From NCBI GenBank assembly GCA_000149265.1, contig CH002726.1, forward strand, positions 274,627 through 338,626: 64,000 bases of DNA, written 5' to 3'. Below, one piece after another: positions 49,901 to 60,504 of the stretch. This stretch comes from Ciona savignyi (taxonomy: Eukaryota; Chordata; Ascidiacea; Phlebobranchia; Cionidae). The notes below the pieces were generated by a model that saw only the letters and a list, made by a program, of their open reading frames with translations, did not search any database and was not told where the DNA came from. Each line of letters opens with the position of its first letter. Within the stretch, counting starts at the first letter, position 1. A program made the position numbers and the translations under genes.

Positions 49901-52462
49901 AGGTTGCGAGGTATGAAGTCTGTAGTACTGCGGGCCATGCTGTGGCCCGCGGGCCGTATGTTGCACGCCTCTGCTTTAAATCGTAAAATAATTGCGGTGA
50001 TAGCTTTGATAGGTGCAGAAGCTCAGACAACTTGGCTTGGGCTTGACCACACAAGCTATTTGGACATTTTTCCTTATTACGTAAAAGCTCATTATACGTT
50101 TTACTATTCATCTACATTTACATAACATTAAAAAAATTCCATGTTACATTTTTAAACAACACATTTGACCTTTAAAAAACATGTTCCACTCTACATTTTC
50201 AAACAAAGTTCCTAATACCTTTATCACCCTTATTTTTATAGCGTGTGTGATATGTGATCGTATAAAATTATGTCTAATATGAAATGCACCGCATATCTTA
50301 TTATTAATATTTGACTATTTTTATACATTTTTAATTCTATCTAAACCAAGATGAAATAAAAATAGTTTTTTTTGGTGAATGAAAGATGTATTATATACAT
50401 TAATATATTAAAGAAGTTGTGTTACGTTTCAAGCTATTATATATCGTCGCAATGTATTTTTTGGCTTACCAACCCATTTGTAAAACACTGTATTGTAGTA
50501 GCTGCTTGTTGTTTTTGCTTTGTTTAACAAAAAAACATTAAAATTGGACTACCAAAACCAAAAACCAATACTTTTCCACAAAACAATTTAAAATTACTTC
50601 TCTAAAACTAGTAAACAATTCCATTTAACACATCCCCTGTTTAAAACTTTCAAAATGAGTTCATATATACGTATATTATTGTAATTACCGGTGCAGTACA
50701 GTAATCTAAATTTGAAATAGAAGTTTAAGTAGATTTTTGGCTATTTGTAGGCTTTCAATTGATGTTTATTTCTAATTCATGTTGCTGTAAATACTAAAGT
50801 TATAAAAAGAGTAGAGTTAATAAAGTGACTCGCAGTTAACTTATTGTTTAAACAAGAGGATGTGTAAGTGAAACTGTTTAAAAGTTCAAGTAAAGGTCGT
50901 TAAACTTTCACATCCGTGTTAAAACTAAGCAAACACAAACAATTTTTTGAATTGGAAGAAAACTTATGATATACTGGTATCAGGTCTAGAAAGATGGATA
51001 TATCATAGCTTATCTGTACTAATTATTACAAACACTGATTTTTCTGATTGATGTTATACTGTTGCACACAAGATGATTGTAACACATCTTTTTAAAGTTT
51101 GATGCTTTTACATATGTTACTGTGTCTCTCTTCTATAGACAACATCGATGCTTTCCAAAGCGATTTCCGCAGATTTAGATGACAACGCACACGAAATGAA
51201 GACACCACGTTACACACAGATATATGTAACCGGGAACCATCTTGCAAATCATGCTTAATCTACATGCAAGGCAGTTTAAAATAAACTTTATATATATATA
51301 CTACTTATAACGTTTTTTAACGAAAGGCAATCAAGAAATAAAAAGTAGTTACAAGTATATCAGGATATGATAGAATAGGATATTTATGATTTTCCCCTTG
51401 AATGAGAAAACTAAGGGGTTAACACACAGACAATCGTCAGATCACCTCGCGCCCTCTGTCGGGTTACCGGAGCTATTGCAGTGTGTTGTATAATTGAGAC
51501 ATTCCTTCAATTTAGTAGAACCCATTAATCCGCTGTGTTCAGGCAATGTCCGTTAAGTACCTTGCCCAAGGACACAACCCACTAGCAGCGACTAGTTTCG
51601 AACCTACAACCTTTCGACTAAAAGGCGCCGCACTAAATCACCAGACTAACCGGCCAGAAGATTTATAACTCATTAAACAAAATAAATCTCTGTTACTGAA
51701 ACACTCTGATGACAAGAAAGAAAAAAAATACCCATGATTTTTCACTTACTTTTGGTTCTTCTTTGACAAATGTTTCACAATTATCCATTTTTTCAACTTT
51801 AACAACACTTTGGAAAACTGATTGGGTAACTTTGGGGCATGTGGGTAGAACAGTTCCATGCATACCTTCAGGTAAAACAGATGGAGTTTTCAAAGTAATA
51901 TTACTTTGTCCTGATAGTTTTTGCACAGCATGTCCAGGTCGTATGATTGATACTTTACTCATAATGTCTGCAGGGCCAGTAAAGCCGCCTACACTGACGA
52001 GTTTAACCTTGGTGGACTGAAAAACTTCAGTTGGCTCAGTCTTTATTGGTTTTGACAGAAAACTAGCACCTTGAATCCTCCAGCATATATTCCAATGAAT
52101 TGTGTATTGCGTTGAGTTTCACTAGTCTGTAAAACTATGAGTCTTGAAAACAGGGTTTGTTTAGTATTTGCATCAAATCCTTGTTGGTGGTAAGCGCCAT
52201 TTGAAAATAAGGGTTCTGATTTAACAGGTTTCAATATGTTTGAACTAACAGAGTTTCCAAACAAATTGTGGTCCAAACTGAGATTGTTGTCAGATAACAA
52301 CATCGTTTCTAGATCGCTGCTTTGCTCTTGAAGGAAGAAATTGCTTCCGGATGCTCCACATAGGGATGAGGAAGATGAAATGTTAGGAAGAGCCGAGTTA
52401 TGAGCAGATGCGGCTAAATCAAAAAATGTTCCACCAAAATCATCCATGGCCAATGTTGATTC
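46984..52462 (-). CDS. TBPL1: TBP-like protein 1 / TRF2-type factor with long N-terminal extension
   Basis: Minus exons: 52462-52070 (ATG at 52447), 52016-51750, 51240-51120 (frame broken), 49303-49157, 47704-47598, 47149-46984; about 395 residues if the broken exon is intact in the genome. TBPL1 forms a saddle-shaped TBP-like core that binds TFIIA/TFIIB and directs transcription at TATA-less promoters in the nucleus. Core landmarks: CHLNLRK, IWSSGKIVCTG, FADFRVVNVLAVCKMPY, SYEPELHPGV and KIFSTGSVTVT, closer to TBPL1 than to TBP. Vertebrate TBPL1 is about 186 residues and lacks an N-terminal domain; here about 215 Ser/Asn/Lys-rich residues precede the core, with FVKEEPK at the junction. The frame is open from the 52462 acceptor to the ATG, so an upstream coding exon is possible. 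The exon at 51240-51120 needs bases restored at two coding positions and its donor. Confidence 0.88.
47200..47310 (+). repeat. Diverged SINE-B fragment
   Basis: GTTCAATGGATTAGAATGCTGG head, then GGACAAGGATTGAACCCAGTGGATTAATGATTTGAACTAAA, in an intron of the TBPL1-like gene. Confidence 0.45.
48208..48307. other. Assembly gap (100 N)
   Basis: Exactly 100 N, inside the outer hAT-like element and 14 bp before the nested one. Confidence 0.99.
48322..48767. mobile_element. Nested hAT-like element (446 bp)
   Basis: Begins TAGGGCTGTGCAAAT and ends CGCACAGCCCTA (inverted). Flanking 8-mers ACTCGAAC and ACCCGAAA match at six of eight positions. Internal GGTTAACCG-type motifs occur at both ends. Confidence 0.65.
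49470..49973. mobile_element. hAT-like non-autonomous element (504 bp)
   Basis: Ends CAGGAGCGTGCAAC and GTTGCACGCCTCTG are imperfect inverted repeats with GGCCC-rich subterminal sequence, flanked by the exact 8-bp duplication CTTTAAAT (49462-49469 and 49974-49981). Internal open frames look accidental. In an intron of the TBPL1-like gene. Confidence 0.8.
51120..51240 (-). other. TBPL1 core exon with apparent single-base losses
   Basis: The minus frame gives a conserved stretch through CHLNLRK, then must shift to read IALES and VVYRRE. It also lacks one base at its start to match the phase-0 neighbour, and its end reads CAG|TAACA where CAG|GTAACA would be a donor. With the two coding bases the exon would be 123 bp, phase 0 on both sides. 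Confidence 0.75.
51367..51660 (-). repeat. Full-length SINE-B
   Basis: The best copy here: GGATATTTATGATTTTCCCC end, ATTGCAGTGTGTTGTATAAT, AGGCAATGTCCGTTAAGTACC, CCTTGCCCAAGGACACAACC, GTTTCGAACCTACAACC (B box) and CACCAGACTAACCGGCC (A box). Confidence 0.85.
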
Positions 52463-55400
52463 CTAGATATAACATATATATGTATTTATGATAAGTGTGA
52501 TAATAGTGGGAATAATTTAACAACCACAAACCAAAGTAAGGCTTTTAAGCAATTGGTTAAACCAAGGTAGGCAAAAGGGTTAAACACAAACTACATCAAC
52601 ATTCTATCGATTATGTGTGTAAAGGAGAAACCAATTTTTAGTTTTACATTGGCACCGCTTAGGATAAACCCAGATAGACACGATGCTGTTCTATAGCCTA
52701 ACTTAATAAAGCTTATCCTAAACGGCCATTAACAGTATAATTTCTAGATGTTACGTTGCTTTTTCCTTTTTTGGCCATTTTTATTTTTAACACTTATAGT
52801 GACCCCTACTGATCCATCACTGGGCTAGCTTTATTTTCTGATGTAAATTGAAAAATAATCAGTATGCAAAGCAATGAATAAGTAAAAACTAAGTTGTCCA
52901 GGTTTTCTAAAAGGATAAAACGTATACTACTTTCACGGACAAGCCCAAAACAAAACTATTTCCTTCCCATTGATCAATGAGTGAAATGATACGCGCTCTG
53001 TTATATAAGGCCCATAGATATAAACGATACGCTCCAGCGACTACAGACAGCTGTTATGACATAGATCTACATCGTGTTGGCTGGAGTAAATAAAATATTA
53101 TTTGAAATTTGTTTTTTTTTGTGGTTTAGGTGAGCAACTTGGAGAATTTTGAGGGTGTTACTTTAAAAATTATTTTTGAGTGTTAACGCTGAGTTTTGTC
53201 CAAAATGACAATATACCCATGTGTGCGTGTCCCTCTGAAAAACAAATTAAATTAAATTAGAATAGCCTATTATTTGCAAATTTATTTTTTACAATACCAC
53301 TAAAAACTCACGCCATCCGGTTAATAACTTAGTTATTTTGCATTTCCCTTTGTATTTGTGAATTCATTGTGTGTGTGTTTTTTCCGATTTTCAACGTTTT
53401 ATTTCAGCTCAAGATATTATGTTTTTAGATTGGGTTAAAGCGTTTGAGGCAATGTTAAAATTTATTTCAATTTTGGTAGAAACTCCGCCCGTTAACCAGT
53501 GTTGTTTTAAATACACGAAAGCAATAAAGCAAACTAAGAATTACCTAAAAATTCAATGAATAGAGATATCGACAAAGACAGAGACGTAGGTCAAATACAT
53601 TTTTTACCGCGCTGCATTTCGAACGTATGGTGGGTCCGTTTGCGATATCATTTATGTTTATAATTCGGTATATGTATCGGTAAAGCAAAGAGATTATACA
53701 CCGTTGTTATAGTCTCTTTGGGTAAAGTAACGTTTTAACCAAACCACCATAGACACTCTATGTATAGAAAATCTGTGCTTTAATGTCTCTCTTTAAGGAA
53801 CGAAAACGTTTACATTAAAAATTATTTTTGCTTTAAATTCATTTAATTTGAATTTTTTAATGTTTGTTTTAATATTTATAAACACAAAGTGTATCACAAA
53901 TTTTATTGCACACAGGCAAATAATAATCTAAATGTATTTCGACATCGTGATATAAAGTGGGATTTTAAAGTTGTATTTTGATTTTTTTTCCTACGTGACC
54001 TTTATAATTTTGCATTAACGAATAGGATTAGGAAGTTTATTTTGTAGGTCTATTCATTATGTGATTGCGGCAGTAAACGTTTAGTAGATTTTGAGTTAGT
54101 TTTGGGATACAGACATTGGTTAAATCAAATTGATTTAGCCGAAGGCCTGAAGAGGCTAGATTAGGCCAATAGTTTTTCAAAAGATGAAGACCAATAATTT
54201 TTACAAAAACAAAAGTTCTCGTATTACTTCATATTACTTCTGCGGGTCAATGTCATACTTTCCTTTCGAAAGTTTGATTTATAAATGTGTACCGGTAGCG
54301 TATTTTTGTGTCATACTTTTTCCTACATTTCGCTGCAGGCTTCCCAAAATAATGCTTCTTTTTGTTTAAAACTGTATATGAAATACATTTCTTAAAGGTT
54401 AGACCAGTCGTGGGCAACATACAGTCAACGCGCCGGACGCCTGTAAGGCCAGTATGGAAAGTACGGCAGCTGCACACTCGAGTTTTTTTTCCCTGCGTCT
54501 TTGCACACTTGGGTAATTTCACACACGCTCGCGAGCTGGCAGTATAAACATCGTATAATTTCCAACAAACCTGTAAACCTACCTCTGGACCTCGGGTAAT
54601 TTACTGTCGGTACGTTTTTTGTTACGTAGATATTTATGTTAGCTGATGGATACGATAGATTTAGGATAGAATAATATGTTTGTTTAAGATTTTTACAAAA
54701 AAGTAATAAAAGGGAGAATGTTTGCACACTTGAAGTGTGCACTCTTGGACGTTTGCACACTGCACACTTAAATATTTGGCGTGTGCACACTCGAGATCTC
54801 GGCGAAAATTGACGTACTTTCCATAGGGACTGTAAGGGAATATTGACTGGCCCCTAGACTGTATCCTTCCACCCAGTTGATAAGTTTGTTTTCTGTTTGC
54901 CAGATTTTTCATGTTTTAACCTAAATTTTGCGCCACGCTAGCAATACTAATTTGTGCCACCACAAACATAATTGCATCATTTTCAATTAAAATTTTGAAG
55001 TATAAAGCTTAAAGTATTAAAAATATTGACATAAATGAAAGGAAGTGTAATCACACCAGCACGATTTTTGGAGTTTCCTGCGCCAATAACCGAAACAGTA
55101 GTCTGTGTGCCATGCCAGATATATCCGGCGCATCATACGAACTTTCCAGTAGGGTCCTTCCATATACCCTATAACTGATCCGCTCGCAGACTGTAACTGT
55201 ACCCTGTAATTAAGATATTGAATATTATTAATGTACTAATCTGCTCCAAGGTCTTCTTTTTTCACATCTGGCCCGCCGCATCGGATATATACAGGTTTAG
55301 CATTTTTTTGCAGGTTATTAAAATTTGGGCTCCACCAATTAAAATCAACTTTTCTCAAAGTAAAACTTAAATAAAAAATTAAAACAAAAAGATGTAAAAA

Positions 55401-55736
55401 CAGCCAATCAAAAAATTATTAAAATACCGAAAAAATTGAAATTCTATGTAAAACAAAAAGAATTTAAATTTTAAAACCTAGAAATAAAACTTAATACAAA
55501 GCATAATAGGAGAACAGTTAAATGAGGAAAAACGGAAAAGAATGTAGAAGGTAAACTGCGCATCACAACTTCAAAATCAAATTGTAAATATATAATTGTT
55601 TATTTGTGGTTTTCTTTACTTTTTTATATAAAAGTGTTGTCTACTTAGACTAACAAATTAAATCAATCTAATAGCATTGCAATACAGTTTATAGAAAAAA
55701 AAGCTGTTTGTTTTTCTAAAATAGTTTGCTTTAACA
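52463..55736. other. Intergenic: no gene seen; SINE-A trace and an inverted repeat
   Basis: Holds a diverged minus SINE-A at about 53600-53685, a small imperfect hairpin near 53688-53720 (AAAGAGATTATA against TATAGTCTCTTT), and an inverted pair TATGGAAAGTACG (54452-54464) and CGTACTTTCCATA (54813-54825) enclosing repeated GCACACT motifs. The left part should contain 5' UTR and promoter of the TBPL1-like gene. Confidence 0.45.
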
Positions 55737-56302
55737 ATGACTAGCCCAATCACATCAGCAATTGGAAAATATGCAGCACTTGCCAATGGACCGCTCCCCA
55801 AACCCGATGGTATGAAAGGTGCACTGCTAAAAAGTGTAAGAGCAGGTGTATTCCCAGCTGTTGCTGTATGTCTGGGTGTCTATGGTGCTGTCTTGGTAAG
55901 AGGTTTTGTTTGTTATTACTTTACATTTCTACTTTGTAACAATTGTAAGTTATGTGTTATCAGCAATTGATATTGTTTTTAAGTTATTTACTATTAATAA
56001 AAAGATACTTAAATATAAATATCAAAAGAGATATATGGTATACCATTTCGCTTAATACATAGTTGTGAGCGATTGGTGAAAATACCCCTAACATTAATAT
56101 TTTTAATGAACTTGGGTTTGTAGTTTAACATAACAATGAGGTATTTTTGTCTTCATTTTAGTACGCAACATTCTTCCGTCGCAAGGCAAAAATTGACACT
56201 TACATGAAAAACCTTGACCCTGATGCATTATTTGAGGAACTAAAGGAATACGGTGTGTTTAAATCTGTGAAAGCTTCATGGCAAACTGAGGAGGAAGAGT
56301 AA
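55737..56302 (+). CDS. COX6C: Cytochrome c oxidase subunit 6C
   Basis: Two exons, 55737-55895 and 56162-56302 (phase 0), give 99 residues. The subunit is a small nuclear-encoded inner-membrane component of respiratory complex IV. A basic N-terminal part leads to one membrane segment (residues about 38-58, VFPAVAVCLGVYGAVLYATF) followed by the family signature FFRRKAKIDTYMKN, then FEELKEYGVFKSVK, which lines up with the C-terminal end of mammalian COX6C. At 99 residues it is longer than the 75-residue human protein, with about 20 extra residues in front and a short acidic tail (WQTEEEE). The start is the first ATG of the frame. A polyadenylation signal AATAAA lies at 56464-56469. Confidence 0.9.
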
Positions 56303-56463
56303 TTTAGTTACTTTTCTGTAAGTTCAACCATTATGCTTGTGCCTGGAACAACCACAGTTTTTATTTAACTGGAATACATCACATATCAGATTATCAAATA
56401 CCCTAAATTAGTTTCATACGGTTGTTTAAGTAGCCTATGTTGTATGTGATAAATAACTTTTTC

Positions 56464-56469
56464 AATAAA
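56464..56469 (+). promoter_or_regulatory. Polyadenylation signal of COX6C
   Basis: AATAAA about 160 bp downstream of the stop codon. Confidence 0.6.
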
Positions 56470-56844
56470 ATTGAAGTGCCTTATAAGAATATTCCTGTAT
56501 AGCCATTGATCAAAGTGAATATTAAACATTGATCTGTCCTATTAAGTAATGTAACAATTATTAATTATAGGATTTCCTAAGCAACACAAATAACTGACAA
56601 GAGGTTGGTCTTTTAACAACAACCTTTCATGTTGTAAAAGTCGTGATTATATTTAACTGCCAAATTTTTTTACAAATTAAACCACCTTTAATATATTTCA
56701 GGTCTTCTTACTAATTTCTATGAAACTGTCAATTTGGATATTCTGGACTTTTCTGTGTTGTGTATTATTTGAGTTCCAAATTAAAAGTTAAAATATTTAA
56801 GTATTTGCCGTTTACATTGTTTTGCCACAGCAATGCAGTATAGA

Positions 56845-56955
56845 ATAGGGTAGGACATTCAGGTTTATCCCAGTGAAGGTAAAAACGCAATCCAATTCCA
56901 ACACGGGTAGTCGTCAGATTGCCCGATCCTACACCGTCTCATTACGGGAGCTTTT
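56845..56955 (-). repeat. Partial SINE-B
   Basis: GTAGGACATTCAGGTTTATCCC, then GTCGTCAGATTGCCCG and CGGGAGCTTTTGG, minus orientation, truncated. Confidence 0.5.
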
Positions 56956-57888
56956 GGTTTAGAAAGTTATATTGCCGTATTTGATTGGGATGTCTATGCA
57001 ATTTTTATACGATTTTTAAGTTGTGAACTGAAAATTACAAAATTAAAAAACATTGGTTTTTAATATGAAAATCCTGCATTATTAACAAGTGCATAGACAA
57101 TCTGGTTATTTAAAAGTGACATAATTATATAAAGAGAATTTAAATACAAACAAAATTCACTCCTCCAATATCCATTTTTCCTGAAATCCACATAGGCTCA
57201 ATCACACGCAAACGGAAATCCACGGATCTGCTCGACTCGGTTAAAGGAGGCGTTTAACTAATTATTCTCCCGATCTTTCCAATGCAAACTGACCTCACAA
57301 AAAGGACTCCTATCCTATAAAATTAATAATTTTTGGTTACAGTTTGGTGGTTATTCTTGGATTTTATCGGCATCCGCTTGCATTCCTAAAAATATTTCTC
57401 GGTTTGGCTTTCTTGTACATATACCAATGGTTAAGATAGTATCCAATCAGAGCTTTCGTATGAAAATTACCTGTTTTTTCTGTTGTTTCTCTTTATTCCA
57501 TGCTGCTTAACGTCTGTGTTCATGTCTGCGACGACCTTAAGCGTCAGTTTCTTCACTGACCAGAAGAATGTGTATTACAATTAAGCAGATCTTTTTGTTA
57601 ATGCTAGTGTTTTAATAAAAAATACCAAACGTAATTTACAAACAAATATTAAAGTTTTTTGTGATTTTTGCGTTGCTTAAACTTAAATTATCCAACATAT
57701 TTTCTTGTGATGCATTTTATACTGTCTACATTGAGGCTAACCTAATAAATTGCCAAGTTACCAATCCAACTTGATATTCATTTTATCTGAATAAAGGATT
57801 CACGTTGGTATTCGTAAAAGTAACAAAAGAAATTAAGAAAATTAGATTATTTTTATATTATTGCGGGCCTTTACGCGATATTTAATTA

Positions 57889-58411
57889 CAGTAGAACCCC
57901 GCTTACCTGACCACCTATGGGACCGTGATCAAGCGGTCGCGTTAGCGGGGTGGTCGTGTTAGTGAATTTTGATTTGGAGCAAGTTGTCGTGATATGCAGC
58001 TGAAACGTCTGCATTTTGACTAAATTTTTCACCAAATGCCATTATTTTTATTAGATACCGGTACTGCAGAATGAAGTCAATACTAAAGTTTATCTTGTAG
58101 GATTCAGTTCTGTTTGCCACATTTTTTTGTGTGTGCGCTGATTTATACTTATTGTTTTTATCATAAAATAAATTTTACCTTGTTATTTTGGTGACAAAGG
58201 CAAGTTTTTTAGCACATGTGGTCACTTAAGCGGAGTCAAATTTGAAGTTTTGGACCAAAATATGGCGGTCCTGGTCTGGAAACCGGGGTGGTCGCGTTAT
58301 TGAAACAGAATGCAATGCATTACCATAGTAAATTATTTGGGACCGCACTAAAGTGGTCCTGTTAATGAGGTGGTCGTGTTATCGGGGTGGTCTCCAAGCG
58401 GGGTTCCACTG
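57889..58411. mobile_element. pogo/Tigger-like non-autonomous element (523 bp)
   Basis: Ends CAGTAGAACCCCGCTTA and AAGCGGGGTTCCACTG are inverted repeats with one mismatch in the first 16 bases, flanked by TA on both sides. Internal GGTCGTGTTA-type motifs repeat near each end. No transposase frame. Confidence 0.8.
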
Positions 58412-60323
58412 TATTTTATTTTTTAGAGTAATTTAATATTCTTTTTTTTCAATTTAAATGTCCTTTCCAACAGATATCAAAAAATAAAAAATATATCGAC
58501 AAAAAAAAGCCTAAAATGCAAGAAAACAGCGTGTTTATATTCTTGGTCATTGTTCGGAGCCGTGATTTGTACACAATTTGCCACTGCATATCTAATGCAT
58601 ATTAACTGACTTCCAAGAAGTTTAACTAATAAGTTCATTCAATTCTATCCAGTGTTAAAGTAGATTGACCATTGGTTTGGGTGCAATTAAGTGTTGAAGG
58701 ATTTCCCTAAAAATGGTTTATGGTGGGTATGTTTTATGCAAATCTTTTGTTTTCGCATTGAAATTTACTATTTATTTGTATTGCTTTTAAGTGCTTAGCT
58801 GATTTATATACGCGGTTATAATGTATTAAATTGAGTTATGAATTTTATACTTTAAATGGATTTCCCGTGTTAACTTACGGTATGCAGAGTCCGTTGGTTC
58901 TTTTTTAGTTTATTTTATTTACCTACAACAAGCTCCTTACAATATTAAATAATTAATTCTTACCAGTATCAAAATATCGGTTGTTATATAATAATCGGTG
59001 CTGGGTATTCACAAAATCGTCGTGTTTATATTCTTAGGTCTTTAGGAAATTTCCCTGAGCAATTTATCCAGTATATGCCTGTAGATTCTAAGAGTATTTA
59101 TTGGCTTACCAGAAGATTCAACTCAATTGGACATTTTCTTTTTTATTATATAGAGCGTAAATGTGACAAAATTAATTTGCGTTTCCACCTTATTCATGTA
59201 CGTAAAAAGATTGTATGAATGATTGGTTAAGTATATTTATTTTTGGCGATTTCCAGGGGTAAAATAAGAAGGAAAATTTATATTTAACTATGTTTTTCTG
59301 ATGCGTGTTGTATCTCTTATTTTGCTGCAAATATCGCATTTTGTTACATTTTTCCGGGTATAAACTATGGGATTTCTAAAAGTGTTAAAACATGTAGTCG
59401 CGTAAGGCCCGCAGTTGAATGATCAACATTGATCCGATTTCTTTGTGAAAAAATCCTTGTTGACATCAACCGGAAAACTTATGACAGGGTGACTAAATAT
59501 TATCGGTTTCGTTTCCGTGTCGTTAATTTGCTTTGAACTAAGAACAACGATAATTCTGGAACAGAAATTTTATTTTCATAAAACGTCGGAACCAACAAAA
59601 GCTCTAGAAAGAGTACCGGAAAGAAAGTAATTTGAATTGTTTTTTGAAAAAGAAGGAAGAAAAATGTGCTTTAAATTAAATCGATAAAATATTTTGGAAA
59701 AGTTACAGGGTAAAGGAGAAAAGAAGTGCTTTAATTTTTTGTCTACTCTAAGCTACGAGTGACGTTCGATGCGTCTGAGCAGCAAAATCATGGCTAATCC
59801 TGCAAAACAAAAACAATGCAACTGTTAGTGGGTGGTTGGACGGATGGATGGAGATTGTGTATCCTGAAAATGGATGTAAACGTTTTGGGATTTAAATTGA
59901 AGAAATATCCCGTGTTAAACACTTACTCTTATACAAAGTGTGCCGTATTTGACCGAGATAATGCTTAAAGGTTTGGGCATAATTATTTATTTTGCACAAA
60001 AGCCGAAGTTCACCTCAATGTGTACAATGTAGCGTGATCGAGACACAAGTGACTTCACTATGCTATGTTTGAAAACCGTGATGATGTGTCACCAGATCGT
60101 TATAATCATGCTGTATATGAATCTACTATCTTTCTGTTTGCCGGCTGATATTTTTACCGGGCAAGTTTCGAACCCGCGTAGGTTGCGTCACCAAATCCGT
60201 ATTTAAAATGTTGCCGTTTACGACACGCGTTTACCCTTCCGTCACACTGGTGTAGACTTGCAAGCTTCTTTTCTCAACGCTCAACATTAAGTTAAAAAAA
60301 GTGAGAAGTTAAATACGACTTAC
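58412..60323. other. Intergenic: no coding exon; likely 3' exon of Cys/Pro gene 3 and a SINE-A
   Basis: On the minus strand a TTTTGCAG acceptor at 59802-59800 opens GATTAGCCATG, resembling the GAATAGCC start of untranslated exons of the other two Cys/Pro genes. AATAAA on the minus strand lies at 59574-59569. A minus SINE-A is at 60150-60250. Confidence 0.4.
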
Positions 60324-60504
60324 CTGTTGCATGCTTTTTAGAAGACTTGTTAGGCCTGGAAATTGAAAATGATTGAGCTAAGCTTAGTTCAGTGAATCCT
60401 TGGTTCATCCTTATTATAAAATCCCGCTAAATGCTTAGCTTACTACTTTTTACGATTTAGCCAATATCAAAATGGTGCATTCAACGTAATTAGTATAGTC
60501 ATTT

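Noticed and set aside
53371..53559. Plus-strand frame of 62 codons (MCVFSDFQRF...)
   Set aside because: No splice partners, no domain, in AT-rich intergenic DNA.
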